Source of the DNA: Verrucomicrobiales bacterium
GTDB lineage: Bacteria > Verrucomicrobiota > Verrucomicrobiia > Verrucomicrobiales > DEV007
Length of the DNA: 64,000 nt
Direction: 5' to 3'
Assembly (NCBI GenBank): GCA_029213005.1
Contig: JARGPI010000012.1
Coordinates: 62,001-126,000, forward strand
In this document: positions 56,223-64,000 of the stretch, piece by piece
Layout of the letters: the number at the start of each line of letters is the position of its first letter
Position numbering within the stretch: position 1 is the first letter of the stretch
Position numbers and translations under genes: made by a program
The notes under the pieces: generated by a model
The model's database searches: none
Told to the model about the DNA's origin: nothing
The model's input: only the letters and a program-made list of their open reading frames with translations

Positions 56223-58595
56223 ATGACTTGGGAAATCGCTGCTGTCCTCTCGATTCTGGCCGTGGCACTGGTCCTGTTTGTGACCGAGAAACTACGAATG
56301 GATGTGGTGGCCCTTCTGGTTCTCGGGACACTCGGAATCACCCGCCTCGTCGAACCGTCCGAAGCGCTGGAAGGATTCAGTAATCCTGCTGTGGTCACCG
56401 TCTGGGCGATGTTTATCCTCAGCGCCGGTCTCAGTGCAACCGGTGTCGCCGATATGATCGGACGGCAGGTCTTGAAAATCGCCGGGCAGACCGAACCCCG
56501 CATCATCATCACAATTATGCTGGCCACCGGAATTCTGTCGGCCTTCATGAACAACATTGGTGTGGCGGCATTGATGTTGCCGGTCGTGATGGATATCGCG
56601 CGGAAAACCCGGACTTCCCCCTCCCGTCTGCTCATGCCGATGGCCTATGCGTCCTTATTGGGCGGACTGACCACGTTAATCGGCACGCCGCCCAATCTTG
56701 TGGCGTCGAACGCCCTGAACGAAGCAGGTTACGGAACCTTTAAGTTATTCGAGTTTGCCCCGATCGGAGCACCGGCTCTGATCACCGGCACTTTGTTTAT
56801 CGCGTTTTTCGGTCGCAAGCTTCTGCCGGGAAAATTGCCCGAAGGTTTTATCGACGAAAAAGAGGGATCAATCGGGTTTCAATACGCTCACCGGGTTGAG
56901 AAGAAACACTTCCAATTATCTATCTCGGAGAACTCCCCCTTCATCGGAAAAACACTGGCACAGAGTCGTTTGGGACCGGTTCTCGGAGTTCACGTCAATG
57001 TGATTATTCGGAAGGGAAATGAGATCGCCGTAACCGGAGACACCGTGCTGGAAGAAAACGACCGCCTTATCGTTCAGGGTAAAGTTGAAAACTTCGAGAT
57101 CTTCAAAAAGTGGCAGGCTTTCGAAATGGCAAGCGGAGTGGAAATCGCCGAACTGCTGGCTTTTAAGAAGTTGGTTCTGATTTCGGCGGAGATCAAAGAT
57201 GGAGGCCAGTTTGATGGGTTGACCGTCAAGGAATCGGATTTTCGAAGACGCTTTAGCGCTCACATCCTCTCGATTCGTGACGGTGACGAAATTATTCGGG
57301 GTAATTTAGCCGAACACCGTTTCAAAGCAGGCAACCGGATTCAGATTGAAACCCGCAAAGACAGTCTACCTCTCATCGAAGACTGCGAATCCTTTGAGAA
57401 CATCGAATTGATCGCCGAAGAATCGATTTCCGATATCTATCCTGACAGCGATGCCCTGTTGGAAATGGCGATACCGGAGGAATCCCACATCACCGGGTCA
57501 AAATTGAAAGACACCGGCCTGTCCGAGGACCTCGGCCTTCGAATTCTCGGGATCGCCAGAAAATCGGGATCGATACTGTTCCCCTCCGGTAACGAGCGGA
57601 TTCTGGAAGGCGATAAACTCCTCATTCACGGAAGCCGCGAAAGTATCGAATTGATCAAAGGACTTCAAGCCCTCGAGTTCGACGATCCCGGCGATTTGAT
57701 CGTTCCCGTCAGCCCGGCCGATCACACGATGTGCGAAGCCACCCTCGCCCCGCAAAGCACGCTCGCCGGGAAAACCCTGAAAGAGATCAATTTCAGAAAC
57801 CGCTATGGCGTACAGGTCGAATCCATCTGGCGCCAGGGCAAATCCTACCGATCCCACCTCCGGAACATGAGTCTGGAATTTGGTGACGCCGTCTTGATCT
57901 CAGGTGCGGTTGAGAAAATCGAAGGCTTCGCTGCCGAGGGCGATTTTCTGATTTTAACCCGTGGCAAAACCAAAGCCGTCGATCCTCCCTCTGTGGTCCA
58001 GGCCTGGATCTCCGGTCTGATTATGTTTCTTGTGATCCTCATTGTCCTGCTCGGGTGGGTGCCGATTGCGGTCGCCGCCGTGGCGGGTTCGGCAGTCATG
58101 ATCGCAACGAAATGCCTTTCTATCGATGCCGCCTACCGGGCGATCGAATGGAAATCGGTCTTTTTAATAGCCTGCATGATTCCTCTCGGAGTCGCAATGA
58201 ATGATTCCGGCGCAGCAAAATGGCTCGCTCAGGGTGTCGCAACGGTCGCGTCGCCTTTTGGCCCCTGGGGAATGGTGATCGGACTCTATGTGATGACGGC
58301 TCTCGCCACCACCATCGTTCCCACAGCGGCGCTGGTGGTGATTATGGCCTCCATCGGAATCGATGCCTCAGCTTCGTTTGGAATCCCGCCGGAAATGATC
58401 GTGATGGCAATCGCGATGGCGGCCTCTGCCAGTTTCACCAGTCCCATCTCCCACCCCGCTAATGTCCTCGTGATGGGACCGGGTGGATACCGCTTTATCG
58501 ACTACATCAAAATGGGAATCCTACTGGCCATCGTAGTGATGTTCACCGTTCTCCCGATGATATGGCTGCGCTGGCGGGGCGAACTAGGCGGCTGA
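56223..58595 (+). CDS. SLC13-type permease with four TrkA-C (RCK-C) domains
   Basis: A 790-residue transporter of the divalent anion:Na+ symporter type. Two membrane halves (about 1-205 and 590-790) flank a cytoplasmic region with four TrkA-C-like domains beginning at about 236, 322, 419 and 509. Each has the S/F-x-x-G-K/S-T/K-L opening and a final D-x-L-x-x-x-G strand. The N-half has NNIGVAALMLP and GTPPNLVASNAL, and the C-half repeats the pattern with TTIVPTAALVVIMA. Likely substrates are sulfate, dicarboxylates or similar anions, and RCK-C domains usually bind regulatory ligands. It follows the paralogue 3 terminator and is transcribed alone, converging with the fur-like gene. Confidence 0.85.
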   Translation: MTWEIAAVLSILAVALVLFVTEKLRMDVVALLVLGTLGITRLVEPSEALEGFSNPAVVTVWAMFILSAGLSATGVADMIGRQVLKIAGQTEPRIIITIMLATGILSAFMNNIGVAALMLPVVMDIARKTRTSPSRLLMPMAYASLLGGLTTLIGTPPNLVASNALNEAGYGTFKLFEFAPIGAPALITGTLFIAFFGRKLLPGKLPEGFIDEKEGSIGFQYAHRVEKKHFQLSISENSPFIGKTLAQSRLGPVLGVHVNVIIRKGNEIAVTGDTVLEENDRLIVQGKVENFEIFKKWQAFEMASGVEIAELLAFKKLVLISAEIKDGGQFDGLTVKESDFRRRFSAHILSIRDGDEIIRGNLAEHRFKAGNRIQIETRKDSLPLIEDCESFENIELIAEESISDIYPDSDALLEMAIPEESHITGSKLKDTGLSEDLGLRILGIARKSGSILFPSGNERILEGDKLLIHGSRESIELIKGLQALEFDDPGDLIVPVSPADHTMCEATLAPQSTLAGKTLKEINFRNRYGVQVESIWRQGKSYRSHLRNMSLEFGDAVLISGAVEKIEGFAAEGDFLILTRGKTKAVDPPSVVQAWISGLIMFLVILIVLLGWVPIAVAAVAGSAVMIATKCLSIDAAYRAIEWKSVFLIACMIPLGVAMNDSGAAKWLAQGVATVASPFGPWGMVIGLYVMTALATTIVPTAALVVIMASIGIDASASFGIPPEMIVMAIAMAASASFTSPISHPANVLVMGPGGYRFIDYIKMGILLAIVVMFTVLPMIWLRWRGELGG

Positions 58596-58599
58596 GTCG

Positions 58600-59079
58600 C
58601 TAGGATTTGCCAAGGCGCATTTCGATCAGGTTGGCGCAAATCCCCTCTTTTCGAAGCTGGTCGCAACAAGCTTCAATACGCATCGACTTGGAAGACGGGC
58701 GAAATCCGAGCCTTCTTGTGATGCAGTCGATCAAAACCGCGGCGTTTTGATCTTCGAACTCGACCACTTTTCCACAATCGACACAAATCAAATGATTGTG
58801 ATCCGGGGAATCTAGGAAGTTGGGATCGTAGACTCTTTCATCTTTTCCCAAATCAATTTCGCGAAGCAAACCACTCTCTTCGAGTAAAGCAATAGTCCGG
58901 TAAACCGTAGCCCGGGAGGCTTTGGGATCCAGTTTCCGGGCACGGTTCCATAGTTCTTCCGCCGTAAAATGTTCATCCGACGAAAATGCTGCCTCCACGA
59001 TGAGATCGCGTTGTCCGGTGCGCCGCAGCCCGCGCTTTTTGATGAAAATATCAAATCTCTCTTTGATTTCTGGATCCAT
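58600..59079 (-). CDS. Fur-family transcriptional regulator
   Basis: A 159-residue metal- or peroxide-responsive repressor. The helix-turn-helix region includes LRRTGQRDLIVEAAF and ASRATVYRTIALLEESGLL, the Fur family signature. The dimerisation region has HNHLICVDCGKVVEF with a CxxC zinc pair, and two or three further Cys near the C-terminus (EACCDQLRKEGIC). Whether it responds to iron, zinc or peroxide is not settled by sequence. The ATG at 59079 is preferred; a longer frame to 59169 would overlap the start of the divergent manA gene. The 73-bp shared gap must hold both promoters. Confidence 0.87.
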   Translation of the reverse strand: MDPEIKERFDIFIKKRGLRRTGQRDLIVEAAFSSDEHFTAEELWNRARKLDPKASRATVYRTIALLEESGLLREIDLGKDERVYDPNFLDSPDHNHLICVDCGKVVEFEDQNAAVLIDCITRRLGFRPSSKSMRIEACCDQLRKEGICANLIEMRLGKS

Positions 59080-59152
59080 TGACTGCCATTGTCCACGTTT
59101 TCCGAGCATTTTGCGAGTGGATTTCCATGAAAAACTATGGCAGAGGGTTTCC

Positions 59153-60103
59153 ATGTCATCGAGTTCCATTCTGCGATTCCAGCCAATCTATCAAAGCCGG
59201 ATCTGGGGAGGACGAAGGTTGGAGACAAAATTGGGAAGAAAGCTACCCGATGACTCCACACCTTTTGGGGAATCCTGGGAAATATCCGCGCGGGAGGAAG
59301 CCGATTCAAAAGTGATCTCGCCCGGTAAATACGAGGGGCAAACTTTGACCGAAATTTGGAGCAATCCGGAATCGAAAAATGAAATCTTCGGCCCCGATGC
59401 ACCGAATGCCGATCGTTTCCCTCTGCTCTGTAAAATTCTCGATGCTCAGGATAAACTGTCGATTCAAGTCCACCCACCTACAGAGATCGCAGAAAAACTC
59501 AACGGTGAACCCAAAACGGAAGTCTGGTATATCGCGGGCGCGGAAAAGGATGCGAAACTCTACGTCGGCGTGAAAAGCGGAGTCACCGAAGCGGGCTTCC
59601 GCACCGCTTTGGAAAACGGCACTGCGGAAGATCAAGTCCATGTACTCCACCCCGCGAAAGGTGACTTTATTTTTATCGAAAGCGGCAGGCTTCACGCAAT
59701 CGGCGCCGGACTTCTGATTTACGAAATTCAGCAGAACTCCGATACCACCTATCGAGTCTACGATTGGAACCGGGTGGGTCTCGATGGCGCCCCCCGCCAA
59801 CTTCACATCGAGGAATCGCTGATGTGTATTGATTTTGATGACGTAGAGCCGGAACTCGATTCAACCGATAACGAAGTGCTCTGTGAATGTGAGCATTTTC
59901 GACTCGAAGAACATTCCGTGACCAGGAACGAGTCGATCAATAGCGCTGTAGCGGGGCGGTTTGCGATTCTTACGGTCGTTGAGGGCGAAATCGCTTGGGA
60001 AAACGAAACCGCCCGGGAAGGAGACTTTTTGATCGTCCCTCACGGAGCGACCACGGAAATTACCGCCACATCGGATGCCACCGTTCTCCTAACCACCTGG
60101 TAA
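59153..60103 (+). CDS. manA: Mannose-6-phosphate isomerase, class I
   Basis: ManA interconverts mannose-6-phosphate and fructose-6-phosphate, feeding GDP-mannose for polysaccharides or mannose use. Zinc-binding residues are in the LSIQVHP and KTEVWYI blocks, with the later His in GRLHAIGAGLLIYEIQQ. The Arg of the active site is in the DTTYRVYDWNR block. The ATG at 59153 gives 316 residues, normal for the short Bacillus-type class I enzyme; a longer frame to 58922 runs through the fur-like gene. It ends with a 15-bp convergent overlap with the methyltransferase gene. It could supply the polysaccharide locus at 37700-45200. Confidence 0.9.
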   Translation: MSSSSILRFQPIYQSRIWGGRRLETKLGRKLPDDSTPFGESWEISAREEADSKVISPGKYEGQTLTEIWSNPESKNEIFGPDAPNADRFPLLCKILDAQDKLSIQVHPPTEIAEKLNGEPKTEVWYIAGAEKDAKLYVGVKSGVTEAGFRTALENGTAEDQVHVLHPAKGDFIFIESGRLHAIGAGLLIYEIQQNSDTTYRVYDWNRVGLDGAPRQLHIEESLMCIDFDDVEPELDSTDNEVLCECEHFRLEEHSVTRNESINSAVAGRFAILTVVEGEIAWENETAREGDFLIVPHGATTEITATSDATVLLTTW

Positions 60104-60739
60104 CCGTCGCCTGGCTTCGAAGCGATAAGCTCCCCAGAAACTGCGTGAGCATTGCCACTGCCATTCGTCGCGACTCAACCTCATCGCCTCGGCCAGTTCG
60201 TCTCCTCTAAATCCGGCTTCGATACTGACAATCATATCGTGCCGGGTTACATGGTTGAAAATCGGGAAACCCAACCAGCCCTGAATTTTGTGGGAGAAGT
60301 ACCTCGCAGGTTCGGAAAAAACCAGCGTATCCACCCGGGAGGGAATCCGTTTCCCGATCTCCCCAAGCTGATCATCGGTGAAATGATGGAGAAACAGGTT
60401 AGCTGCGATGCCCTTGGCTTCATGATTCTGATCGGCCAGAAACGCAAACAGATCTCCCTGATGCCACGACCATTCTTCCGGCCAGCGCTCCGGACAGGGA
60501 GCAAAATCCACGCCGGTGACCTTCAGTTTTCCGCGATCGGATATATACCCGGACAAACTCCCCGCCCCGGCGCCCAGCTCCAGCCAGAGCCCACCAATTT
60601 CAGCCATCCGGGAGGAGATCCAGCTATAGTTCCCCATCATCCGGTTAATGATTTTCAGGTCTTTTCGACTTCTGATTGCCGCAGGATCGTCCGGAGGAAG
60701 TTCATCCAAAATTTCCGGAGTCAATTTGCGTTGGTTCAT
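60089..60739 (-). CDS. Class I SAM-dependent methyltransferase
   Basis: A 216-residue protein with a SAM-binding loop LELGAGAGSLSGYI (about 51-64) and an acidic residue in VTGVDFAPCPERW as motif II. The FLHHFTDDQL segment is motif-IV-like. It is the third gene of an operon: the sulfatase stop overlaps its start as ATGA. Such a combination (lactonase-like, sulfatase, methyltransferase) suggests use or remodelling of a modified carbohydrate, but the methyltransferase itself may act on something else. No signal peptide is present, so it works in the cytoplasm. Confidence 0.78.
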   Translation of the reverse strand: MNQRKLTPEILDELPPDDPAAIRSRKDLKIINRMMGNYSWISSRMAEIGGLWLELGAGAGSLSGYISDRGKLKVTGVDFAPCPERWPEEWSWHQGDLFAFLADQNHEAKGIAANLFLHHFTDDQLGEIGKRIPSRVDTLVFSEPARYFSHKIQGWLGFPIFNHVTRHDMIVSIEAGFRGDELAEAMRLSRDEWQWQCSRSFWGAYRFEARRRLPGG

Positions 60740-62115
60740 TTCAGGGTATGAGTTTCGATATCAGCCACGTAGCGCTCCTTAATCTTCAGCAGTTTTTCTA
60801 CCACATCAGGATTTTCCGGAGCCAGATTCGTCGTTTCGCCGATATCGGAGGAAAGATCCACCAAAAAATGAACTTTGTCGTCCTTCGTCAGTTGCTTCGT
60901 GTCCACTGGACGCACATTTTCCGATGTGTTGCCGAGTAATTTCCAGTTTCCCTCCCGGACCACCCACTTGGCTTTATCCGGATTGGCTCCCAGTTGCCAG
61001 TAGAGATCCGTATGAGGACTCGCCGCATCGGCTGAATCTAAAACTTTGGAAATTGACTTCCCGTGAATCCGATGTCCCTCGGGAATTTTGATACCCGCCA
61101 GTTCTGCAAAAGTCGGGAACCAATCAATACCGCACACCAGTTGATCCCGCACCTCACCTTCCGGCAGCTGCCCGGGCCAGCTGATCACCGAAGGCACCCG
61201 TAGTCCGCCCTCAAACAGATTTCCTTTGTGCCCGCGATACGGACCGGCGGAACCTCCCCCACCGAAGGTTCGATCCTCCACAGAATGCCCGTGATCCGAT
61301 TGAAATAAAATGATGGTGTTTTCCCGCAAATTCAGGGATTCCAAATGATCCAACACTTCGCCCACCAATTCATCGGTAGTCGATACAAACGTCGCATATT
61401 TGTCGCGGGGATGTGGCAGGTCTTTGTATTTCTCCCGCCATTTCGAAGTCCCCTGAAGAGGATAATGAGGCCAGTTAATTGCCCAGTAAATAAAGAAAGG
61501 CTTTCCCTTCTGAGCTGAAATATACTGCTTCATCTCATCGACCATCATATCGCCGAAATACTCGCCATCTTTAAATATTTCCTCGCCGTTACGCCACAAA
61601 TCATGACGGTTGGGGCCATTCCAATAGAAGAAATGAGAGTAGTTATCGATACACCCTCCCATGTGGCCGAATGAATAGTCGAACCCCTGCTGATTCGGCA
61701 TCGTCTCCGGCGTATATCCGAGATGCCATTTCCCGATATGACCGGTGGCATAGCCGCTGCTTTTAAACAGTTCCGCCATGGTCAGTTCCGTGGTCGGCAT
61801 TCCTGAATTTCCTTTCGACGATGACACATTCGAGGGCACTCCCGCTGCCGCCGGAAATTTACCGGTGAGCAAACCCGCTCGCGAAGCGGAGCAAATCGCG
61901 GAAGGGGCGAGCATCTGAGTGAACCGCACGCCCGTCTTCGCGAGGCGATCAATATTGGGGGTCTCCAAATCGGAGGAGCCATAGCAGGCCGCATCGATCG
62001 AGCCCTGATCATCCGTATAGATCACCACCACGTTGGGCGATCGATCCCCCCGCTGAGACAAGCCGATCGCGATGGAACCGACAAAAAGCGCTATAAGTAA
62101 AAACGTGTGCTTCAT
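60736..62115 (-). CDS. Secreted sulfatase (formylglycine type)
   Basis: A 459-residue type I sulfatase. A signal peptide (about 1-20) precedes NVVVIYTDDQG, which carries the paired metal Asp residues. The maturation motif is C75-S-A-S-R79, the CxAxR variant. QSDHGHSVEDRTFGGGG supplies later active-site residues. The length is in the usual arylsulfatase A-like range. It is the middle gene of an operon, with ATGA overlaps at both ends to the SMP-30-like and methyltransferase genes, so export and cytoplasmic functions are coupled. The natural substrate is probably a sulfated polysaccharide fragment. Confidence 0.9.
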   Translation of the reverse strand: MKHTFLLIALFVGSIAIGLSQRGDRSPNVVVIYTDDQGSIDAACYGSSDLETPNIDRLAKTGVRFTQMLAPSAICSASRAGLLTGKFPAAAGVPSNVSSSKGNSGMPTTELTMAELFKSSGYATGHIGKWHLGYTPETMPNQQGFDYSFGHMGGCIDNYSHFFYWNGPNRHDLWRNGEEIFKDGEYFGDMMVDEMKQYISAQKGKPFFIYWAINWPHYPLQGTSKWREKYKDLPHPRDKYATFVSTTDELVGEVLDHLESLNLRENTIILFQSDHGHSVEDRTFGGGGSAGPYRGHKGNLFEGGLRVPSVISWPGQLPEGEVRDQLVCGIDWFPTFAELAGIKIPEGHRIHGKSISKVLDSADAASPHTDLYWQLGANPDKAKWVVREGNWKLLGNTSENVRPVDTKQLTKDDKVHFLVDLSSDIGETTNLAPENPDVVEKLLKIKERYVADIETHTLK

Positions 62116-63041
62116 GGCTTGGCTTGATACTTTTCATTCTTCCGTGGTGCCTCAAAGAAAAGCGCCCCGCTTGTCTGAGTCTTCCGGCGATAGACCTTAT
62201 CGCCACAGGCCACATGCAAATACTGGTGTCCCGGGCCGGCAAAACAAACACTCACCAGATTGGTATCCTGGGGTTTCGGTATCACGCCTCCCATCCGGCC
62301 GGTTGGATCAAACATCTGAAGCCCTTCCGCAGTCGTTACGTAGTATCGCCCATGAATATCGGTCGCCGAACCGTCTCCCTTTGCAATCTCCGGCGTCGCG
62401 ACCGGTGCCCGCATTGTCATGTAGGGACTTGGGTGAGATAGCGTCCCGTCTTCCTCGATTTTAAACACCCAGACATTGACGCCACCATAGTCCGAAACCG
62501 CGAGGGTCCCCTGATCCGGAGACAAGGTGATCCCATTAGGCTTGTTGATCACACCGGCATTGACGACCGTCATCTTACCCGACGAATCAATGCGCCGGAT
62601 CTCACGAGTCGGTGTCATCGTGAAGTAAAGGTCTCCGCCGTGAGTCACCACGAGGTCATTCGGCCGAACGTCTTCAGCGAGCAGAGCTTCCTCTCCTGCC
62701 GCCGTGTAAACGACCACTTTTTTACCTTTTGCCACACAGGCATACAATTTTCCGTCCGCCCCCCACTGGAGCCCGCTGATCCCGGGGGCATTTTTGATAA
62801 ACTCGGTGGTTTTTCCCTCCAAATCGACTTTGTAGACGGCATTTCCCTCTTTCACATCCGAAAAATAGAGATTGCCCTCGCCATCGGCGCAGAGCCCGTC
62901 TGTAAAAGCATGCCCTTCGCTAACCACCTCCCAGTTCTCGCCCTCAATCAACACCTGACTGAGCGGCATATCTTGAGAACCAACGAGATGAGTAAAGAGA
63001 CAGGGCAAAATAAAACCGAAAAACCGGCGAATCGAAATCAT
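62112..63041 (-). CDS. Secreted SMP-30/gluconolactonase-like beta-propeller
   Basis: A 309-residue exported protein. A signal peptide (about 1-22, ending LVGS-QD) is followed by a six-bladed propeller typical of the SMP-30/Gnl/LRE family. Blocks include FTDGLCADGEGNLYFSD, NKPNGITLSPDQGTLAVSDYG and DIHGRYYVTTAEGL, which carry the Asn and Asp metal ligands. These enzymes open sugar lactones or act on related esters using Ca2+ or Zn2+. It is the first gene of the operon with the sulfatase and methyltransferase, which fits outer-compartment processing of a sulfated, oxidised sugar. The exact substrate is unknown. Confidence 0.87.
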   Translation of the reverse strand: MISIRRFFGFILPCLFTHLVGSQDMPLSQVLIEGENWEVVSEGHAFTDGLCADGEGNLYFSDVKEGNAVYKVDLEGKTTEFIKNAPGISGLQWGADGKLYACVAKGKKVVVYTAAGEEALLAEDVRPNDLVVTHGGDLYFTMTPTREIRRIDSSGKMTVVNAGVINKPNGITLSPDQGTLAVSDYGGVNVWVFKIEEDGTLSHPSPYMTMRAPVATPEIAKGDGSATDIHGRYYVTTAEGLQMFDPTGRMGGVIPKPQDTNLVSVCFAGPGHQYLHVACGDKVYRRKTQTSGALFFEAPRKNEKYQAKP

Positions 63042-63159
63042 CCGGAAAGAATGATCAAGGTCTCACTAAGATTCAACCTCGCCATCACGTTATTAAGCGA
63101 AGTTAAAGCTGGACCCCAAATCATTTTGCATTTTTTAATATTTTATATAAATTAAAGGT

Positions 63160-63477
63160 ATGGAAATTAGAATGATAATTCTAACGATTTTCCTCGGATT
63201 CGCGACCGGAGCCATCGCGACTGAAATCACCTCAGAGAATCACTACAAGTTAAAAGCTGTCTATGAGGCTCTCCCTAAAACGGATGGAAACCATGACGGT
63301 ATCCTGACGCTGGTGGAGCTTCGGGAATATGTGGAGCGGAAATTCAATGACCGTGCGACCTCCCGCTCCAACTTCTACCTCAGCAAATTTTTAAAAAATG
63401 AACCCGAGGCGGATAAAAACCACGACGGCGTGCTGACAAAGCCGGAACTACTTCTCCATCTCCAGGAACCCTCATAG
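63160..63477 (+). CDS. Small secreted protein with two EF-hand Ca2+ loops
   Basis: A 105-residue exported protein with a short signal peptide (MIILTIFLGFATGAIA, then TE). Two EF-hand loops are clear: DGNHDGILTLVE and DKNHDGVLTKPE, each with D-x-N-x-D-G-x-L-T and Glu at position 12. Spacing between them is about 50 residues, longer than in a standard EF-hand pair. Such proteins are common in this phylum as periplasmic or surface Ca2+ binders of unknown role. The start is 63160 or the internal ATG at 63172. A T-run terminator follows. Confidence 0.8.
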   Translation: MEIRMIILTIFLGFATGAIATEITSENHYKLKAVYEALPKTDGNHDGILTLVELREYVERKFNDRATSRSNFYLSKFLKNEPEADKNHDGVLTKPELLLHLQEPS

Positions 63478-63509
63478 TTCCTGTTTCATCTCGCAGCTGA
63501 AGACCGGGG

Positions 63510-63537
63510 AGACTTGCCTTTTGGTAAGTCTTTTTTT
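63510..63537 (+). terminator. Intrinsic terminator after the EF-hand gene
   Basis: AGACTTGCC (63510-63518) pairs with GGTAAGTCT (63523-63531), one G-U pair, through a TTTT loop and is followed by six Ts. This is a classical intrinsic terminator. Confidence 0.85.
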
Positions 63538-63579
63538 CGGTTTGGACAATGCCCCTCGATCTGGTCTAACCTCTGTGCC

Positions 63580-64000
63580 ATGAGGTGCCTGCTCTTCTGT
63601 TGTTTACTTTCCACCTTCGGTTACTCGGCGGATAAACCGGATATTCTGATGATCGCGGTCGACGATCTTCGTCCGATGTTGGGTTGCTACGGTGATAAAA
63701 ACATCAAGACCCCGAACATCGATCAACTGGCCGCCTCCGGGACGCTTTTCGAAAGAGCCTACTGCCAATACGCAAAATGCGGGACCTCGCGACTGTCCCT
63801 GCTAACCGGGCTCCGGCCCGATGCGATCGGCGTATTCAGCAACCGGGATAAAGATGTCGCCGATTTCCGGAATCAAAATCCAAATCTAAAACCGATCGGC
63901 CAATGGTTTAAGGAAAACGGCTATATCACACGCAGCTTCGGTAAAATTTACCATGACGGCTGGGACAATCCAGCAGATTGGAGCGAACCGGCCGCTCCGG
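63580..64000 (+). CDS. Secreted sulfatase, N-terminal part (runs off the window)
   Basis: Only the first 140 codons are present; the gene continues beyond base 64000. A short signal peptide (about 1-17) is followed by ILMIAVDDLRPMLGCYGD, which holds the two metal Asp residues and resembles iduronate-2-sulfatase-like members. The maturation motif reads C67-G-T-S-R71, so Thr replaces the usual Pro or Ala at the third position. The following RLSLLTGLRPDAIGV is otherwise typical. Whether the Cys is still converted to formylglycine is uncertain. It stands after the terminator of the EF-hand gene, so it has its own promoter within about 40 bp. Confidence 0.87.
   Translation, partial: MRCLLFCCLLSTFGYSADKPDILMIAVDDLRPMLGCYGDKNIKTPNIDQLAASGTLFERAYCQYAKCGTSRLSLLTGLRPDAIGVFSNRDKDVADFRNQNPNLKPIGQWFKENGYITRSFGKIYHDGWDNPADWSEPAAP

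Noticed and set aside
58922..59152. N-terminal extension of manA
   Set aside because: The extension is antisense to the fur-like gene and resembles nothing in class I isomerases; the ATG at 59153 matches family starts.

Overview
The window reads as a piece of a Verrucomicrobiota chromosome, probably a marine or aquatic member near Opitutae. This is inferred from gene content, not from a marker-gene match. The pointers are an HPr kinase/HPr pair without enzyme I beside it, three formylglycine-type sulfatases, a lipase maturation factor homologue, a Ca-binding 'DPDGD...GTDP' motif common in this phylum, and an ATP synthase operon with a very short delta subunit. Coding density is high. No tRNA, rRNA, transposase, integrase or CRISPR array was seen.

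Layout. 1-8900: the N-terminal part of a sigma-70 factor, an RtcB-family RNA ligase, an SGNH hydrolase, a lipase maturation factor, a BlaI/M56-peptidase regulatory pair with a tandem operator, a glyoxalase-II-like hydrolase, a cysteine-less thioredoxin-fold protein and queE. 9000-16400: two multi-PAS signalling proteins, the first with a decayed kinase core and the second a hybrid histidine kinase with a decayed N-terminal receiver. They are followed by PhnD/PhnC-like transport genes without a permease and a lipoprotein. 16350-25650: a sulfatase, hprK-ptsH, a GNAT/nitrilase fusion, tsaB, a secreted SH3-like protein, a small membrane protein and an L,D-transpeptidase.

25660-37770: a methyltransferase, a 3506-residue hybrid NRPS-PKS and an Sfp-type phosphopantetheinyl transferase. 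The megaenzyme reads A-PCP-KS-AT-ACP-aminotransferase-C-A-PCP-TE, so one polypeptide carries loading, one ketide extension, transamination, a second amino acid and release. The expected product is a small amide of a 3,4-diamino acid. 37700-45200: a surface polysaccharide locus with an ATP-grasp protein, a GT2 and a polyprenyl-phosphate sugar transferase on the minus strand, facing Wzz-, Wzy- and WecG-like genes on the plus strand. 45190-47220: a secreted CxxC protein and serC. 47350-54100: the complete atpBEFHAGDC operon. 54300-56100: three tandem paralogues of an unrecognised small protein. 56200-64000: an SLC13-type transporter, a Fur-family regulator, manA, an SMP-30/sulfatase/methyltransferase operon, an EF-hand protein and the start of a third sulfatase.

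The strongest unexplained signals are short DNA elements. A 15-bp near-palindrome (core TGTACAGGGTACA) occurs in pairs at five loci. Four pairs have a fixed 22-bp start-to-start spacing, three lie between convergent genes, one sits in frame inside the NRPS-PKS, and one supplies the stop codon of the WecG-like gene. Separately, two perfect TTGTGA-N6-TCACAA dyads stand upstream of the sigma factor gene and of atpB, which suggests a shared CRP/FNR-type regulator. All domain calls, specificity codes and start choices were made by eye.
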